Positions 42,869 through 52,569 are shown, counted from the first letter of the stretch. The stretch is 64,000 nt of DNA from Acidimicrobiia bacterium (GCA_036396535.1 DASWKR010000030.1:1-64000); one strand, 5' to 3'. The notes: generated by a model from the letters alone, not told the origin. A program made the numbers and translations.

Positions 42869-43882
42869 TCAGTCATATCGGATCCGGGGATCGAGCAAGC
42901 CGTACGTGACGTCGGCGAGGAGGTTGAACCCCACGGTGAGCACGGCGAAGATGAACGTCAGCGTCTGCACCATGGGTATGTCGGCACCCTGGATCGAGCT
43001 GATTAGCAGCTGGCCGAGGCCGTTGATCCTGAAGATCTGCTCGGTGATGATCGCCCCTGCGAAGATCCCGGGGATCTGGAGGGCGATGAGCGTCACGACC
43101 GGGATGAGGCTGTTGCGCAGCACGTGACGGATCAGCACCCGGTTCTCACGAAGCCCCTTGGAGCGCGCCGTGCGGACATAGTCGTCGTTGAGGTTGTCGA
43201 GCACGGACGACCGGGTGAAACGACTCAGCGCAGCCGCGTTGAAGAGAGACAGCACGGCCACGGGCATGATCATCTGTTTCACCTGGACGACGAAGCTGTC
43301 CCAATCGGTCACGGTGTGCGTCGTGTCGTAGAACGACGGGAACCACCCCAGGTAGACGCTGAAGATGACGATCGCCAGCAGACCGGTGAAGAACGTCGGG
43401 ACGGAGTAGCCGACCATCGAGACGAACGTCCCGACGTTGTCGAACGCCGAATACTGCTTGTAGGCAGATATGACCCCGACGGGGATGGCGATGACGATCC
43501 CGAAGATGAAAGCCAGGCCGAGGACCCAGAGGGTCTGCGGGATCCGCTGGATGATGATGTCGACGACGGGTGCCCGAGAAGACCACGACAGGAGGCGAGT
43601 CCTGTTGGCGCTGTCGCCGATGCTGACGTTGAAGATCTCCTCGATCATGTTGAGCGGCTCGGTGATGAACATCTGATTCGTCCACTTCACCCACCGGAAG
43701 AAGAACGGGTCGTTGAGCCCGAGCGTCTCCCGGATCCTCTCACGGGTCTCGGGTGGGATGGTCAACGGCAACGAGGCCGTCGGGTCGCCCGGCGCCAGGT
43801 CGAGGATGGCGAAGATGACGAAGCTGATCACGATCAGCGTCGGGATCGCGATCAGAGTTCTCCGAACGATGTATCGACCCAT
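42869..43882 (-). CDS. oppB: Oligopeptide/dipeptide ABC transporter permease (OppB/DppB type)
   Basis: The 337 residues start with MGRYIVRRTLIAIPTLIVIS, the OppB N-terminal helix, followed by LDLAPGDPTASLP and a permease domain; the loop TARSKGLRENRVLIRHVLRNSLIPVVT carries the ATPase-contact motif. It follows the substrate-binding gene after 86 bases containing a stem-loop, which may adjust permease level. Confidence 0.93.
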   Translation of the reverse strand: MGRYIVRRTLIAIPTLIVISFVIFAILDLAPGDPTASLPLTIPPETRERIRETLGLNDPFFFRWVKWTNQMFITEPLNMIEEIFNVSIGDSANRTRLLSWSSRAPVVDIIIQRIPQTLWVLGLAFIFGIVIAIPVGVISAYKQYSAFDNVGTFVSMVGYSVPTFFTGLLAIVIFSVYLGWFPSFYDTTHTVTDWDSFVVQVKQMIMPVAVLSLFNAAALSRFTRSSVLDNLNDDYVRTARSKGLRENRVLIRHVLRNSLIPVVTLIALQIPGIFAGAIITEQIFRINGLGQLLISSIQGADIPMVQTLTFIFAVLTVGFNLLADVTYGLLDPRIRYD

Positions 43883-43905
43883 CCGCCCCTGCCGTTTTCA
43901 GCGGA

Positions 43906-43937
43906 AGGGCCTCTCAGGATCACTCCCGAAAGGCCCT
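43906..43937 (-). repeat. Stem-loop between the binding-protein and permease genes
   Basis: AGGGCCT (43906-43912) and AGGCCCT (43931-43937) form a perfect 7-bp stem with an 18-base loop. It lies in the oppA-oppB gap without a U-run. Such hairpins commonly stabilise the upstream binding-protein mRNA or damp readthrough. Confidence 0.5.
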
Positions 43938-43968
43938 CCCATCATCCACGTCCGAGTGCGCGTCGCTG

Positions 43969-45804
43969 CTAGCTGCGCACCCAGTCCTCCACGTTCCAGT
44001 ACTCCGAGTCCCACCCGTTGACGGTCCCGTAGCCCTGCAGGGTGTTGGCGAAGGCCGACACCGATCCGCGCCACGTGAGCGGGATGATCGCTCCGCCCTG
44101 AACGATCATGTCGTTCAGCTGGATCGACAGCTCCTTGCGCTGGGCGAAGTCCGTCGTCCCCTGCAGCTCTGCATAGAGGGCGTCGAACTCGGGCCGCGAC
44201 CACCGGGGGATGTTCGAGCCGCCGAAGTTGTCGGCGGTGACGATCTGGTCGGTGACGTAGTTACCCAGGTACGTTTGCGGGTCGGGGCTCCCAGAGCCGT
44301 TGGTGTACATCTCGACGTCGGCGTAGAACTTCTGGTAGGTGTCCGGGCTGGCCGGATCGCCCCCGAAGTAGACGTCGGCGACGACGTTCTTCAGCTCTGC
44401 ATCGATTCCGATCTGGCTCCACCAGTCCTTGACCAGGTCCTGGGTCGTCTGCCGCACGGCGTTCGTCGACGTCTGGTAGAGGACGAACAGCGGGTCGCCG
44501 TCCGGCGTCTCGCGGATCCCGTCGCCATCGCTGTCGACGTAGCCGGCTCCCTCGAGGAGCGCGATGGCTCCCTCGATGTCCTGAACCAGGCAAGCGTCGT
44601 TGTTGGTGGACTGGCCACCCGTCTCCGTCTCGATCGGCCACAGGTTGCACGTTGACAGACCGCCATCGCCGTACGCCACATCCACGATCACCTGACGGTC
44701 GATCGCCATCGACATGGCGTTCACCACGGCCGGGTCCGTGAGGAACGGGTGCGGGTTCGCCCCGTCGAGGTACTCGGACCGGTCGGCCCCGAGGTCCGGG
44801 TCGGCGTTCGTCTGGTTGATGTCGATGCGCTCCACGTTCGAGGCGAACCCGGCATCGACGACGCCGAGCCCTGCCGCCTCCATGTTGGCGAGCACGACCG
44901 GGTCGACCTGCAGGTTCCAGGCGTAATCGGCCTCACCGAGCTCGAGCACGGACCGCGCCGCAGCCTCGGCGTCGCCGCCACCCTTGATGAGCACCTCTCC
45001 GAAGAACGGCTTGCCGTCGGCGATGCCCCGGTAGTTGGGGTTCAGCGCGTAGCTCGCCGTGTCGTTCGTGAGGAACTCCGTAACGGTGAACGGGCCGGTG
45101 CCCACGGGCGAGAAGTTCTCGTCCGTGCACTGCGCCGCGTTGGCGCCGACGCAATTCTCGAACTGCGCCTTCTGCAGGATCGGTGACTGATAGGTCACGA
45201 ATGCGTTGTACGGGAACGGCTGCGGAGAGTCGAACGTGACCAGGGCGGTCACTGGGTCGACTGCCTCGACGGCGGTGATGCCGGCGAAGAACGTCGACTG
45301 AGTGCAGTCGCTCGTCTGCGTGCAGTACTCCCACGTGAACACGACGTCATCGGCGGTCAGGGGTGTGCCGTCCGACCACGTGACCCCTTCCTTGAGCGTC
45401 CAGGTCACCGAAGTGAGGTCCTCGGACACCCCGCCGTTCTCGACGGTCGGGATCTCGGCGGCCAGTGACGCAACCAGCTCACCCTCGGGGCTGAACTCGG
45501 CCAGCGGCTCCAAGATGAGAGAGGCCGCCAGCAGTTCCTTGGTACCTCCGGACAGGAATGGGTTGAGTGTGGACGGCGCCTGCCATTGGAGCAGGGCCAA
45601 GAGGCCGCCCTCACCGGCTACGCCTCCGGTCGGCGGTGCTTCCGTGGTCGTCCCCGGCTCCGCCGTCGTGCCGGGCTCGCTGCTGGTTGTAGTTGATTCT
45701 CCGGGGGGCGTCGTGGTCGTGTCTTCGGCTCCGTCGTCGCCGCCGCACGAAGCGACGACGAGCGCCAGGACCGCGACCAGAGAGACCCATCTCCATCGTT
45801 TCAT
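43969..45804 (-). CDS. oppA: ABC transporter peptide-binding lipoprotein (SBP_bac_5 family)
   Basis: The ATG at 45804 follows GGAGG and gives 611 residues. A signal ends in the lipobox VVASC, and a Thr/Glu-rich linker (about 27-58) follows. The family-5 binding domain is visible (LVASLAAEIPTVENGG, TLKEGVTWSDGTPLTADDVVFTWEY, GTGPFTV). It captures peptides outside the cell and hands them to OppBC. Gly- and Asp-rich segments in the middle (VDSDGDGIRETPDGDP, about residues 425-440) look like a calcium-binding loop. Confidence 0.92.
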   Translation of the reverse strand: MKRWRWVSLVAVLALVVASCGGDDGAEDTTTTPPGESTTTSSEPGTTAEPGTTTEAPPTGGVAGEGGLLALLQWQAPSTLNPFLSGGTKELLAASLILEPLAEFSPEGELVASLAAEIPTVENGGVSEDLTSVTWTLKEGVTWSDGTPLTADDVVFTWEYCTQTSDCTQSTFFAGITAVEAVDPVTALVTFDSPQPFPYNAFVTYQSPILQKAQFENCVGANAAQCTDENFSPVGTGPFTVTEFLTNDTASYALNPNYRGIADGKPFFGEVLIKGGGDAEAAARSVLELGEADYAWNLQVDPVVLANMEAAGLGVVDAGFASNVERIDINQTNADPDLGADRSEYLDGANPHPFLTDPAVVNAMSMAIDRQVIVDVAYGDGGLSTCNLWPIETETGGQSTNNDACLVQDIEGAIALLEGAGYVDSDGDGIRETPDGDPLFVLYQTSTNAVRQTTQDLVKDWWSQIGIDAELKNVVADVYFGGDPASPDTYQKFYADVEMYTNGSGSPDPQTYLGNYVTDQIVTADNFGGSNIPRWSRPEFDALYAELQGTTDFAQRKELSIQLNDMIVQGGAIIPLTWRGSVSAFANTLQGYGTVNGWDSEYWNVEDWVRS

Positions 45805-45916
45805 GGTTTGCCTCCATGTGCCGGTGCGATCGACCGGCATGTCGCGAACGGTAACAGAATCCAGCAATCCGGACAGGGAAGACGCTCCCGGATCATGGCG
45901 ATCCAGCCGCGTCTTT

Positions 45917-46936
45917 TCACTTCGCGAAGTGGCATGCCACCCACCGGCCCGGCTCTAGTTCCCGCCACTCCGGCTTCTCGATCACGCACCGTTCCTGGGC
46001 GACGGGACACCTGGTGTTGAACGGACAGCCCGGAGGAGGGGTTGCCGGGCTCGGGATGTCTCCCTGGAGGATGATCCGCTTACGGGTCGCTTCCACCTTC
46101 GGGTCCGGCACGGGCACCGCCGACAGCAGAGCCATCGTGTAGGGGTGCTTCGGGTCGTTGTAGAGGGCGTCGACATCGGAGAGCTCCATGATCTTGCCGA
46201 GGTACATCACCGCGATGCGATCGGCGATGTGGCGCACCATGCTCAAGTCGTGCGAGATGAACAGATACGTCAAATTGAGTACGTCCTGAAGGTTCTCGAG
46301 GAGGTTGACGACCTGCGCCTGGATCGAGACATCGAGGGCGGCGATCGGCTCGTCGCACACGATGAAGTCTGGATTCAGCGCGATCGCCCTGGCGATGCCG
46401 ATCCGCTGACGCTGCCCACCCGAGAACTCGTGTGGGTACCGGTTGGCGTGCTTCGCTTCGAGGCCGACCAGGCTGAGCAGCTCTTCGATCCTCTGGCGCC
46501 GCTCCTTGCCCTTGGCCGTTCCGTGCTCCCTGAGGGGCTCGCCGACGATCGACGATACGGTCATCCTCGGGTTGAGCGAGGCGTGCGGATCCTGGAAGAC
46601 CATCTGCATGCGCGGTCGCAGCGTGCGGAGCCGCTCGCCTTTCGTGCTGGTGAGCACGACCCCGTCGAACGTCACGGAACCCTCGGTGGCGTGGTCGAGC
46701 TGGAGGATGACGCGTCCCGTGGTCGACTTACCCGACCCGCTCTCGCCGACCAGGCCGAGCGTCTCGCCACGATGGATGTCGAAGCTGACGCCGTCGACCG
46801 CCTTCACGGCCCCGACCTGCCGTCGGAAGACTCCCTTCATGATCGGGAAGTGCTTCTTGAGGTCTTTTACGCTGACCAGCACCTCGCGTCGAGACGCAGG
46901 TGGGGCGGGGGCGGCGCCCGGGGCGCTACGTTCCAT
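45917..46936 (-). CDS. oppF: Oligopeptide ABC transporter ATPase (OppF/DppF type)
   Basis: The 339 residues have Walker [10 protein letters not shown] (about 64-72), signature LSGGQ-type [15 protein letters not shown], Walker [13 protein letters not shown] and a C-terminal oligopeptide-specific extension with [14 protein letters not shown], a cysteine cluster often seen in this subfamily. It overlaps the oppD stop by 11 bases. Provides ATP energy for uptake. Confidence 0.93.
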   Translation of the reverse strand: MERSAPGAAPAPPASRREVLVSVKDLKKHFPIMKGVFRRQVGAVKAVDGVSFDIHRGETLGLVGESGSGKSTTGRVILQLDHATEGSVTFDGVVLTSTKGERLRTLRPRMQMVFQDPHASLNPRMTVSSIVGEPLREHGTAKGKERRQRIEELLSLVGLEAKHANRYPHEFSGGQRQRIGIARAIALNPDFIVCDEPIAALDVSIQAQVVNLLENLQDVLNLTYLFISHDLSMVRHIADRIAVMYLGKIMELSDVDALYNDPKHPYTMALLSAVPVPDPKVEATRKRIILQGDIPSPATPPPGCPFNTRCPVAQERCVIEKPEWRELEPGRWVACHFAK

Positions 46937-47927
46937 CTCGTGGCCTGTTCAGCTCCGTGTCCCACCAGCAGGCGACCTTGCGGGTCTCCGAGATCTGCAT
47001 CAGCGGCGGGTTCTCGTTGCGGCAGCGCTCGAAGGCGTACGGGCAGCGGGGCTCGAAGGGGCAGCTCGTCGGGGGGCTGTAGAGGCTGGGAGGCTGGCCC
47101 TTGATGTTGACGAGCTCCTTGCCCTTCTGGTCGAGACGGGGAAGCGACCCGAGCAACCCTTGCGTGTATGGGTGCCGCGGCGTCTCGTACAGATCACCGA
47201 CCGTCGCCTCCTCGACGACCTGGCCTCCGTACATGACGATCACACGGTCGGCGATACCCGCCACGACACCGAGGTCGTGGGTGATCCACACCACGGCCGT
47301 TCCGAGCCGCTCCCGCAGCTCTTTGACGATCTCGACGATCTGGGCCTGGATCGTGACATCGAGCGCCGTCGTCGGCTCGTCGGCGATGATCACCTGCGGC
47401 GAGCACGCCAGGGCCACGGCGATCATGACACGCTGCCGCATGCCTCCCGAGAGCTCGTGCGGGAACGATTTGAGACGCCGCCGTGCCCCTGGGATCCCCA
47501 CGAGGTCGAGGAGCTCCACGGCCCGGGCCTCGAGTTTCTTATCACGCAACCGCTGATGGATCTTGAGCGACTCCATGATCTGATAGCCGATCGTGAGCAC
47601 CGGGTTCAAAGAGGTCATGGGATCCTGGAAGATGAAGCCGATCTTGCCACCGCGAACGGCTCGGAGGTCGTCTGCGTCGAGGGTGAGGAGATCCCTGCCT
47701 TCGAAGATCGCCTCTCCCGAGATGATCTTCCCTGGCGGTATGGGGATGAGGCGTAACAGCGACATCATCGTGACGCTCTTCCCGGAGCCGCTCTCGCCGA
47801 CCACTCCGAGGAACTCGCCTCTGTTCAGCGTGAAGCTGACGCCGTTGACGGCGTGAACCGTTCCATCCTGGGTATGGAACTGCGTATGTAGGTCCGAGAC
47901 CTGGAGTACTGGCTGCGGCTCGCTCAC
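46926..47927 (-). CDS. oppD: Oligopeptide ABC transporter ATPase (OppD/DppD type)
   Basis: The 333 residues show Walker [11 protein letters not shown] (about 40-49), [16 protein letters not shown] signature, Walker [11 protein letters not shown] and the [14 protein letters not shown] cysteine-rich end. It is the first gene of the opp operon, starting with a GTG at 47927. About 200 bases without genes separate it from the divergent gnd gene; both promoters must lie there, but for this one I see no clear -10 box. Confidence 0.93.
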   Translation of the reverse strand: MSEPQPVLQVSDLHTQFHTQDGTVHAVNGVSFTLNRGEFLGVVGESGSGKSVTMMSLLRLIPIPPGKIISGEAIFEGRDLLTLDADDLRAVRGGKIGFIFQDPMTSLNPVLTIGYQIMESLKIHQRLRDKKLEARAVELLDLVGIPGARRRLKSFPHELSGGMRQRVMIAVALACSPQVIIADEPTTALDVTIQAQIVEIVKELRERLGTAVVWITHDLGVVAGIADRVIVMYGGQVVEEATVGDLYETPRHPYTQGLLGSLPRLDQKGKELVNIKGQPPSLYSPPTSCPFEPRCPYAFERCRNENPPLMQISETRKVACWWDTELNRPRDGT

Positions 47928-48119
47928 GTGCTTGGCCTATTCCCCTCCGGGTGGCTCGGTCACCGCCTCCGGATGAGGGAGGGTAACACCAAGGCCGGGA
48001 GGGCGACGTCTCGGCGCGCCCGGCGTTTCCGCCTCACCGCACGGGCGGGCCGGGACGCACGAGTCGGGAGGTCGGTACGTCCTACGAGGTCGCTGCGCCT
48101 GGCGTCGCCGAAGGACCAC

Positions 48120-48125
48120 TAGCTT
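48120..48125 (+). promoter_or_regulatory. Putative leaderless -10 element (TAGCTT) of gnd
   Basis: TAGCTT ends 6 nt before the gnd ATG at 48132, which has no ribosome binding site. Confidence 0.55.
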
Positions 48126-48131
48126 GAAGCC

Positions 48132-49616
48132 ATGGCCGAGAACTCGAATGCGACTGCGGCCTCCGCAGGCGCCGCAGCCGACATCGGGATCTACGGGCTG
48201 GCCGTGATGGGCAGCAACCTGGCGCTCAACATGGCGGATCACGGCTTCACGGTTGCGGCTGCCAATCGCACCGTCGAGCGAGTCGACGAGTTCGTCGCCG
48301 ACGAGGCCGCCGGCAAGCCGATCGTCGGTGCCCGATCGTTGGAGGGCCTCGTCGCCGCCCTCGAGAAGCCGCGGCGAGTGATGCTGATGATCAAGGCGGG
48401 CCGGCCGGTCGACGACACGATCGACACGCTCATCCCGATGCTCGAACAGGGCGACATCATCATCGACGGGGGCAACTCCCTCTACACGGACACGATCCGC
48501 CGCACGAGCAAGGTCGAAGCCGCCGGCCTCCGCTACGTCGGCACCGGCGTGTCGGGCGGCGAGGAGGGCGCCCGGCATGGACCCTCTCTCATGCCGGGCG
48601 GGTCCCCGGACGCCTGGGAGCACGTTCGGCCGATCTTCCAGGCGATCGCCGCCTCGGTGGACGGCGTCCCGTGCTGCGACTGGGTCGGGCCGAACGGCGC
48701 CGGCCACTACGTCAAGATGGTCCACAACGGCATCGAGTACGGAGACATGCAGGTCATCGCCGAGGCCTACGACATCATGCGCCGCGGCTTGGGCATGTCG
48801 TATCCCGAGATGGCCGACGAGTTCGCCGCCTGGAACGAGGGCCGGCTCGACTCGTACCTCATCGAGATCACGGCAGCCATCCTGCGCCACGCCGACGACG
48901 GAGGGGGCCCCCTCGTCGAGAGCATCCTCGACGCGGCAGGCCAGAAGGGGACTGGCAAGTGGACGGTGATCTCATCGATGGAGACCGGCCAGCCCGTGTC
49001 GCTCGTCGCCGAGGCCGTCTACGCCAGGATCCTGTCGGCCCTGAAGGAGCGGCGCCGCGAGGCGGCCGCCGTGCTCGAAGGACCGGAGCCATCTCTCCAA
49101 GGTGAGCGCGCCGGCGTGCTCGCCGACCTCGAGCACGCCCTCTACGCGTCGAAGATCGTTTCGTACGCCCAGGGGTTCATGCTCCTCGACGCCGCCGACG
49201 ACGAGCACGAGTGGGGGCTCGACTTCGCCTCGATCGCCTCGATGTGGCGCGGCGGTTGCATCATCCGGTCTCGGTTCCTCTCCGACATCATGGGGGCGTA
49301 CCGGAGCCATCCCGAGACGCGCAGCCTCCTCACGATCCCGTTCTTCGTCGACGAGATCCACGCCGCCCAGGGAGGGTGGCGCCGCACGGTGGGGCGGGCG
49401 GTCACCGCCGGGATCCCGGTGCCCGCATACTCGGCGGCGCTTGCGTTCTACGACGGCTACCGATCCGAGCGGCTCCCCGCCAACCTGCTGCAGGCGCAGC
49501 GGGACTACTTCGGAGCCCACACGTACGAACGAGTCGACCGGCCACGCGGCGAGTACTTCCACACCGACTGGACCGGCACGGGGGGCGACGTGTCTGCGAC
49601 CACCTACAACGCCTGA
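48132..49616 (+). CDS. gnd: 6-phosphogluconate dehydrogenase (decarboxylating)
   Basis: The 494 residues carry the Rossmann motif GLAVMGSNLALNMA, ANRT for NADP preference, IDGGNSLYTDT, the substrate loop GTGVSGGEEGARHGPSLMPGG and the catalytic VKMVHNGIEYGDMQ. It converts 6-phosphogluconate to ribulose-5-phosphate and NADPH in the oxidative pentose phosphate pathway. The N-terminus has about 15 extra Ala/Ser-rich residues. A palindromic repeat follows the stop, between convergent genes. Confidence 0.96.
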   Translation: MAENSNATAASAGAAADIGIYGLAVMGSNLALNMADHGFTVAAANRTVERVDEFVADEAAGKPIVGARSLEGLVAALEKPRRVMLMIKAGRPVDDTIDTLIPMLEQGDIIIDGGNSLYTDTIRRTSKVEAAGLRYVGTGVSGGEEGARHGPSLMPGGSPDAWEHVRPIFQAIAASVDGVPCCDWVGPNGAGHYVKMVHNGIEYGDMQVIAEAYDIMRRGLGMSYPEMADEFAAWNEGRLDSYLIEITAAILRHADDGGGPLVESILDAAGQKGTGKWTVISSMETGQPVSLVAEAVYARILSALKERRREAAAVLEGPEPSLQGERAGVLADLEHALYASKIVSYAQGFMLLDAADDEHEWGLDFASIASMWRGGCIIRSRFLSDIMGAYRSHPETRSLLTIPFFVDEIHAAQGGWRRTVGRAVTAGIPVPAYSAALAFYDGYRSERLPANLLQAQRDYFGAHTYERVDRPRGEYFHTDWTGTGGDVSATTYNA

Positions 49617-49630
49617 CGCCCGGACCAACA

Positions 49631-49682
49631 CCGTTCCGGCGTCCCCATGTCGCACATATGCGATGGGGGTACGCCAGAACGG
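49631..49682. repeat. Intergenic inverted repeat, copy 3
   Basis: Best-preserved copy: CCGTTC / GAACGG, GCGT / ACGC, CCCCAT / ATGGGG and TCGCA / TGCGA arms around the loop CATA. Sits between the convergent stops of gnd and a lipoprotein gene. Related to 22274-22326 and 38753-38804. Confidence 0.8.
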
Positions 49683-49690
49683 GAGGGCGA

Positions 49691-50515
49691 TCAGCATTCG
49701 GGGACGAATGCGGCCACCCTGCTGTGGGTGTTCGGATCGTTGGTGCGCCACCACGCCCTGACCCTGATCTCGGCGCCGGCGGCGAACCCGGCCGGCACGG
49801 GAGCGCTGCCGTCGAGGTCGGCGCCAGGCACGGCTTGCACCGTCCCGCCGTCTTCGGGCCACACGACGACCTCCCCCTCGTTCCGGTCGTCCGTCACCGT
49901 CACGTTCATCACCCGATCCGACGGCGCCGAGTTCTCGAGGTGCCACTCGATGGTGGGTGTGTCGTCGACGCACGACGCTCCGGCGACGAACGTCGGCCCC
50001 CTCGCCGGAGTCTCGTAGCCCGGCGCGCACAAGTCCGGCCGGAACACCAAGACGCTGCGCGACTCCGGCGCGTCGCTCCAACCGGCGACGAACCGGCGAG
50101 GCTCGTTCGGTCGGCGGTCGGTGAGGAACGTCCCGCCGGCGGCCTCACCGGCGTCCAATGCGATCTCCACCGGTTGTTCGCCTCGCGTCTCGATCACGAG
50201 ATCGTGGGCGACGACGTCGCGGTTCTCGACGACCCACCGAACGAAAGGGCCGGTGGCATCGCAATCCCCGCCACCGAGGAACACGGGAGGGCTGCCCGGA
50301 ACGGCGGCCACGAGCGTCGTCGGCGTTGCGGCAGGCGGATCTGCGGTGGACACCGCGGCGCCGCCCGACCCGCAGGCCGACACGAGTACCCCGCAAGCGA
50401 GAACGCCACCGACCGCTCGACGTAGGCTGAGCCGGTGAGCCCCGAGGAGTGCATCGAGCGCATGACGAGCGCCCCTGTGGCGGTGCTCGGAACCATCGGT
50501 GGGAAGGGGGCGCAC
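49691..50515 (-). CDS. Secreted or lipid-anchored protein of unknown function; start unresolved
   Basis: A hydrophobic segment with a lipobox (VLVSAC) precedes a mature domain of about 230 residues: beta-rich, with paired motifs WVVENRDVVAHDL and WHLENSAPSDRVMNV that suggest two related domains. Cys pairs (GGGDCDA, DLCAPG, ASCVDD) may form disulfides. The start is a problem: no ATG or GTG lies near the signal peptide, and the nearest in-frame GTG used here (50515) would overlap the divergent gene by 81 bases. A rare start codon or a shorter N-terminus (GTG at 50383, after the signal) are alternatives. Function unknown. Confidence 0.6.
   Translation of the reverse strand: MRPLPTDGSEHRHRGARHALDALLGAHRLSLRRAVGGVLACGVLVSACGSGGAAVSTADPPAATPTTLVAAVPGSPPVFLGGGDCDATGPFVRWVVENRDVVAHDLVIETRGEQPVEIALDAGEAAGGTFLTDRRPNEPRRFVAGWSDAPESRSVLVFRPDLCAPGYETPARGPTFVAGASCVDDTPTIEWHLENSAPSDRVMNVTVTDDRNEGEVVVWPEDGGTVQAVPGADLDGSAPVPAGFAAGAEIRVRAWWRTNDPNTHSRVAAFVPEC
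50423..50428 (+). promoter_or_regulatory. Putative leaderless -10 element (TAGGCT)
   Basis: TAGGCT ends 6 nt before the GTG at 50435; no ribosome binding site is present. Confidence 0.5.
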
Positions 50516-50845
50516 CTCGTGCCGATCGTCTTCGCTCTCGACGGCCCGAACCGCCTGGTCACGGCCGTCGACCACAAGCCGAAGTCGACCCGTGCCCTGC
50601 GACGCCTCGACAACATCCGCACCGACCCGCGGGTGACGGTGCTCGCCAGTGGCTACCACGACGACTGGGACCGCCTCTGGTGGGTGAGGGCCGAGGGCAC
50701 CGCCCGCGTAGACGACGACCCCGAGGCCGTTGCCGCCGCCGCCCGCCTGCTGGCAGAGAAGTACCCGCAGTACGGGGTGACACCACCGGCAGGCCCGCTC
50801 ATCGACGTCACGGTCGGGCGTTGGTCCGGATGGACGGCCACGTGA
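50435..50845 (+). CDS. F420-type PPOX split-barrel oxidoreductase
   Basis: The 136 residues follow the pyridoxamine-oxidase-like split-barrel plan: VAVLGTIGGKGAHLVPIVFALDG, then VDHKPKSTRALRRLDNIRTDPRVTVL and WDRLWWVRAEGTARV. This pattern matches a group of small F420-dependent proteins in actinobacteria, from memory. The cofactor assignment is by family, not seen directly. Together with the LLM enzyme at 31 kb it suggests that the host makes F420. Confidence 0.88.
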   Translation: MSPEECIERMTSAPVAVLGTIGGKGAHLVPIVFALDGPNRLVTAVDHKPKSTRALRRLDNIRTDPRVTVLASGYHDDWDRLWWVRAEGTARVDDDPEAVAAAARLLAEKYPQYGVTPPAGPLIDVTVGRWSGWTAT

Positions 50846-51100
50846 TCACATCTCGATGGCGAGGCGCTTCGCCGACCGCAGCACGGCCCGAGCCTCGCCG
50901 GCGAGATGGTCTCCGGCACACTCCTCCCACGCCGGGCGGGTCTCGATGAGGGCGCTCCGCAAGCCCAAGAGCGCATCCGGAGAGTCCGACGGGTCGGCGG
51001 CGGCGGCGCGGAGCTTCTCGGCGGCCCGGGGCGCCTCGGACTCGACGGCGTCCGCCAGGCGGATCGCGGTGTTCCTCACCTCGTCGAGCGTGGTGTTCAT
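50846..51100 (-). CDS. Small helical protein of unknown function
   Basis: The ATG at 51100 gives 84 residues, Ala/Glu/Arg-rich and helical (TLDEVRNTAIRLADAVES ... ARAVLRSAKRLAIEM). It abuts the stop of the PPOX gene and is divergent from pntAA. No motif is recognised, though composition and codon use look like a real gene. Confidence 0.6.
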   Translation of the reverse strand: MNTTLDEVRNTAIRLADAVESEAPRAAEKLRAAAADPSDSPDALLGLRSALIETRPAWEECAGDHLAGEARAVLRSAKRLAIEM

Positions 51101-51151
51101 GGGCCGATGATCCCACGGGTCACGACAAAACTCGACGAGACGCGCCTCGGC

Positions 51152-51157
51152 TAGGTT
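51152..51157 (+). promoter_or_regulatory. Putative leaderless -10 element (TAGGTT) of the pnt operon
   Basis: TAGGTT ends 7 nt before the ATG at 51165. It decides the start in favour of this ATG over the in-frame TTG at 51159. Confidence 0.55.
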
Positions 51158-51164
51158 CTTGGCG

Positions 51165-52283
51165 ATGCGCGTCGGGATCCCCAGAGAGCGGGCCGCCAAC
51201 GAGCGGCGGGTTGCGATCGTCCCTGCGACTGCGGCCACGCTGCGCGACTGGGGATGGGACGTCGACGTCGAGCGCGCGGCAGGCGTGGCAGCCGGGTTCC
51301 CCGACGACGCCTACGAGGCATCCGGAGCGACAATCGTCGACCGGGTCGCCGGCCTCGACGTGCTGGCGTGTGTCGGTCCGCCGGCGACCGAGCTTCTCGA
51401 CGCAGTCTCCGACGGCGGTATCGTCGTCGGGTTCCTCGAGCCGTACACGAACGAGAATCTCATGCGGTCGATGGGCGAGCGCAGGCTCACCGCGCTGGCC
51501 GTCGAGGCGATGCCGCGCACCACGCTCGCCCAATCGATGGACGCTCTTTCATCACAAGCGAACCTCGCCGGCTACGCCGCCGTCCTCGCCGCGGCGCAGG
51601 CGTCTCCGAAGCTGTTGCCGATGATGGTGACGGCCGCCGGGACCATCGCTCCGGCACGGGTGTTGATCCTCGGCGTCGGCGTTGCCGGCCTGCAGGCCAT
51701 CGCGACTGCGAAACGGCTCGGAGCCGTGGTGCACGCCTACGACATCCGGACCGACACCAAGGAGCAGGTCGAGTCGCTCGGAGCCCGTTTCGTCGAAGCG
51801 CCGACGGCCGCATCTGACGACGCCGGCTATGCCACCGAGGTCACCGAGGACACCCAGGCAGCCCAGCACGCCGCCCTCGCCCCATTCGTCGCCGATGCGG
51901 ACATCGTCGTCACCACGGCGCTGATCCCCGGCCGCCCAGCCCCACTGCTCGTCACAGACGACATGATCGAGTCGATGCATCCGGGAGCCGTGATCTTCGA
52001 CATGGCAGCCGCAACGGGCGGGAACGTCTCGATGACCCGGCCGGATGAGGTGGTCGTCCACAACGGCGTCGCCATCCACGGGCCGACGAGCCTCGTGAGC
52101 CTGGTTGCGGCCGACGCCAGCAGGATGTACTCGAGGAACTTGCAGAACCTGCTCGAGCGGATGCGGGCGACAGAGGACGGCCGAGTCGACATCGAGGACG
52201 AGATCCTCGGCGGCTGCGCCGTCATGCACGCCGGGGAGGCTCGCAACGATCGAACGAAGGCCCTGCTGGGAGCGCACCCGTGA
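51165..52283 (+). CDS. pntAA: NAD(P) transhydrogenase, subunit alpha part 1
   Basis: The 372 residues form the NAD(H)-binding domain I: MRVGIPRERAANERRVAIVPATAATL, GFLEPYTNENLM, SMDALSSQANLAGYAAVL and the Rossmann motif LILGVGVAGLQAIATAKRLG. Split alpha subunits are typical of this class. It transfers hydride between NADH and NADP using the proton gradient. The stop overlaps pntAB by 4 bases. Confidence 0.94.
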   Translation: MRVGIPRERAANERRVAIVPATAATLRDWGWDVDVERAAGVAAGFPDDAYEASGATIVDRVAGLDVLACVGPPATELLDAVSDGGIVVGFLEPYTNENLMRSMGERRLTALAVEAMPRTTLAQSMDALSSQANLAGYAAVLAAAQASPKLLPMMVTAAGTIAPARVLILGVGVAGLQAIATAKRLGAVVHAYDIRTDTKEQVESLGARFVEAPTAASDDAGYATEVTEDTQAAQHAALAPFVADADIVVTTALIPGRPAPLLVTDDMIESMHPGAVIFDMAAATGGNVSMTRPDEVVVHNGVAIHGPTSLVSLVAADASRMYSRNLQNLLERMRATEDGRVDIEDEILGGCAVMHAGEARNDRTKALLGAHP

Positions 52284-52569
52284 ACCCCTTCATCGCCGGC
52301 ATCGTGGTGTTCGTTCTCGCCTCGTACGTCGGGCTCGAGATCATCTCGAAGGTTCCGCCGACACTGCACACACCCCTCATGTCGGGCGCCAACGCCATCT
52401 CCGGCATCACCATCGTCGGCGCCATCGTCGCCGCAGGCGTAGGGAGCGGCGCCGCTGCCACCATCCTCGGATTCCTCGCCGTCGCAGCCGCCACTATCAA
52501 CGTCGTCGGCGGCTTCCTCGTGACGGACCGCATGCTCGAGATGTTCAAGAGGCGCCCGGAGCGGCGTCG

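Noticed and set aside
47928-48119. Gap between the divergent opp and gnd genes
   Set aside because: Short inverted segments exist but none is clean; apart from the gnd -10 element I see nothing reliable.
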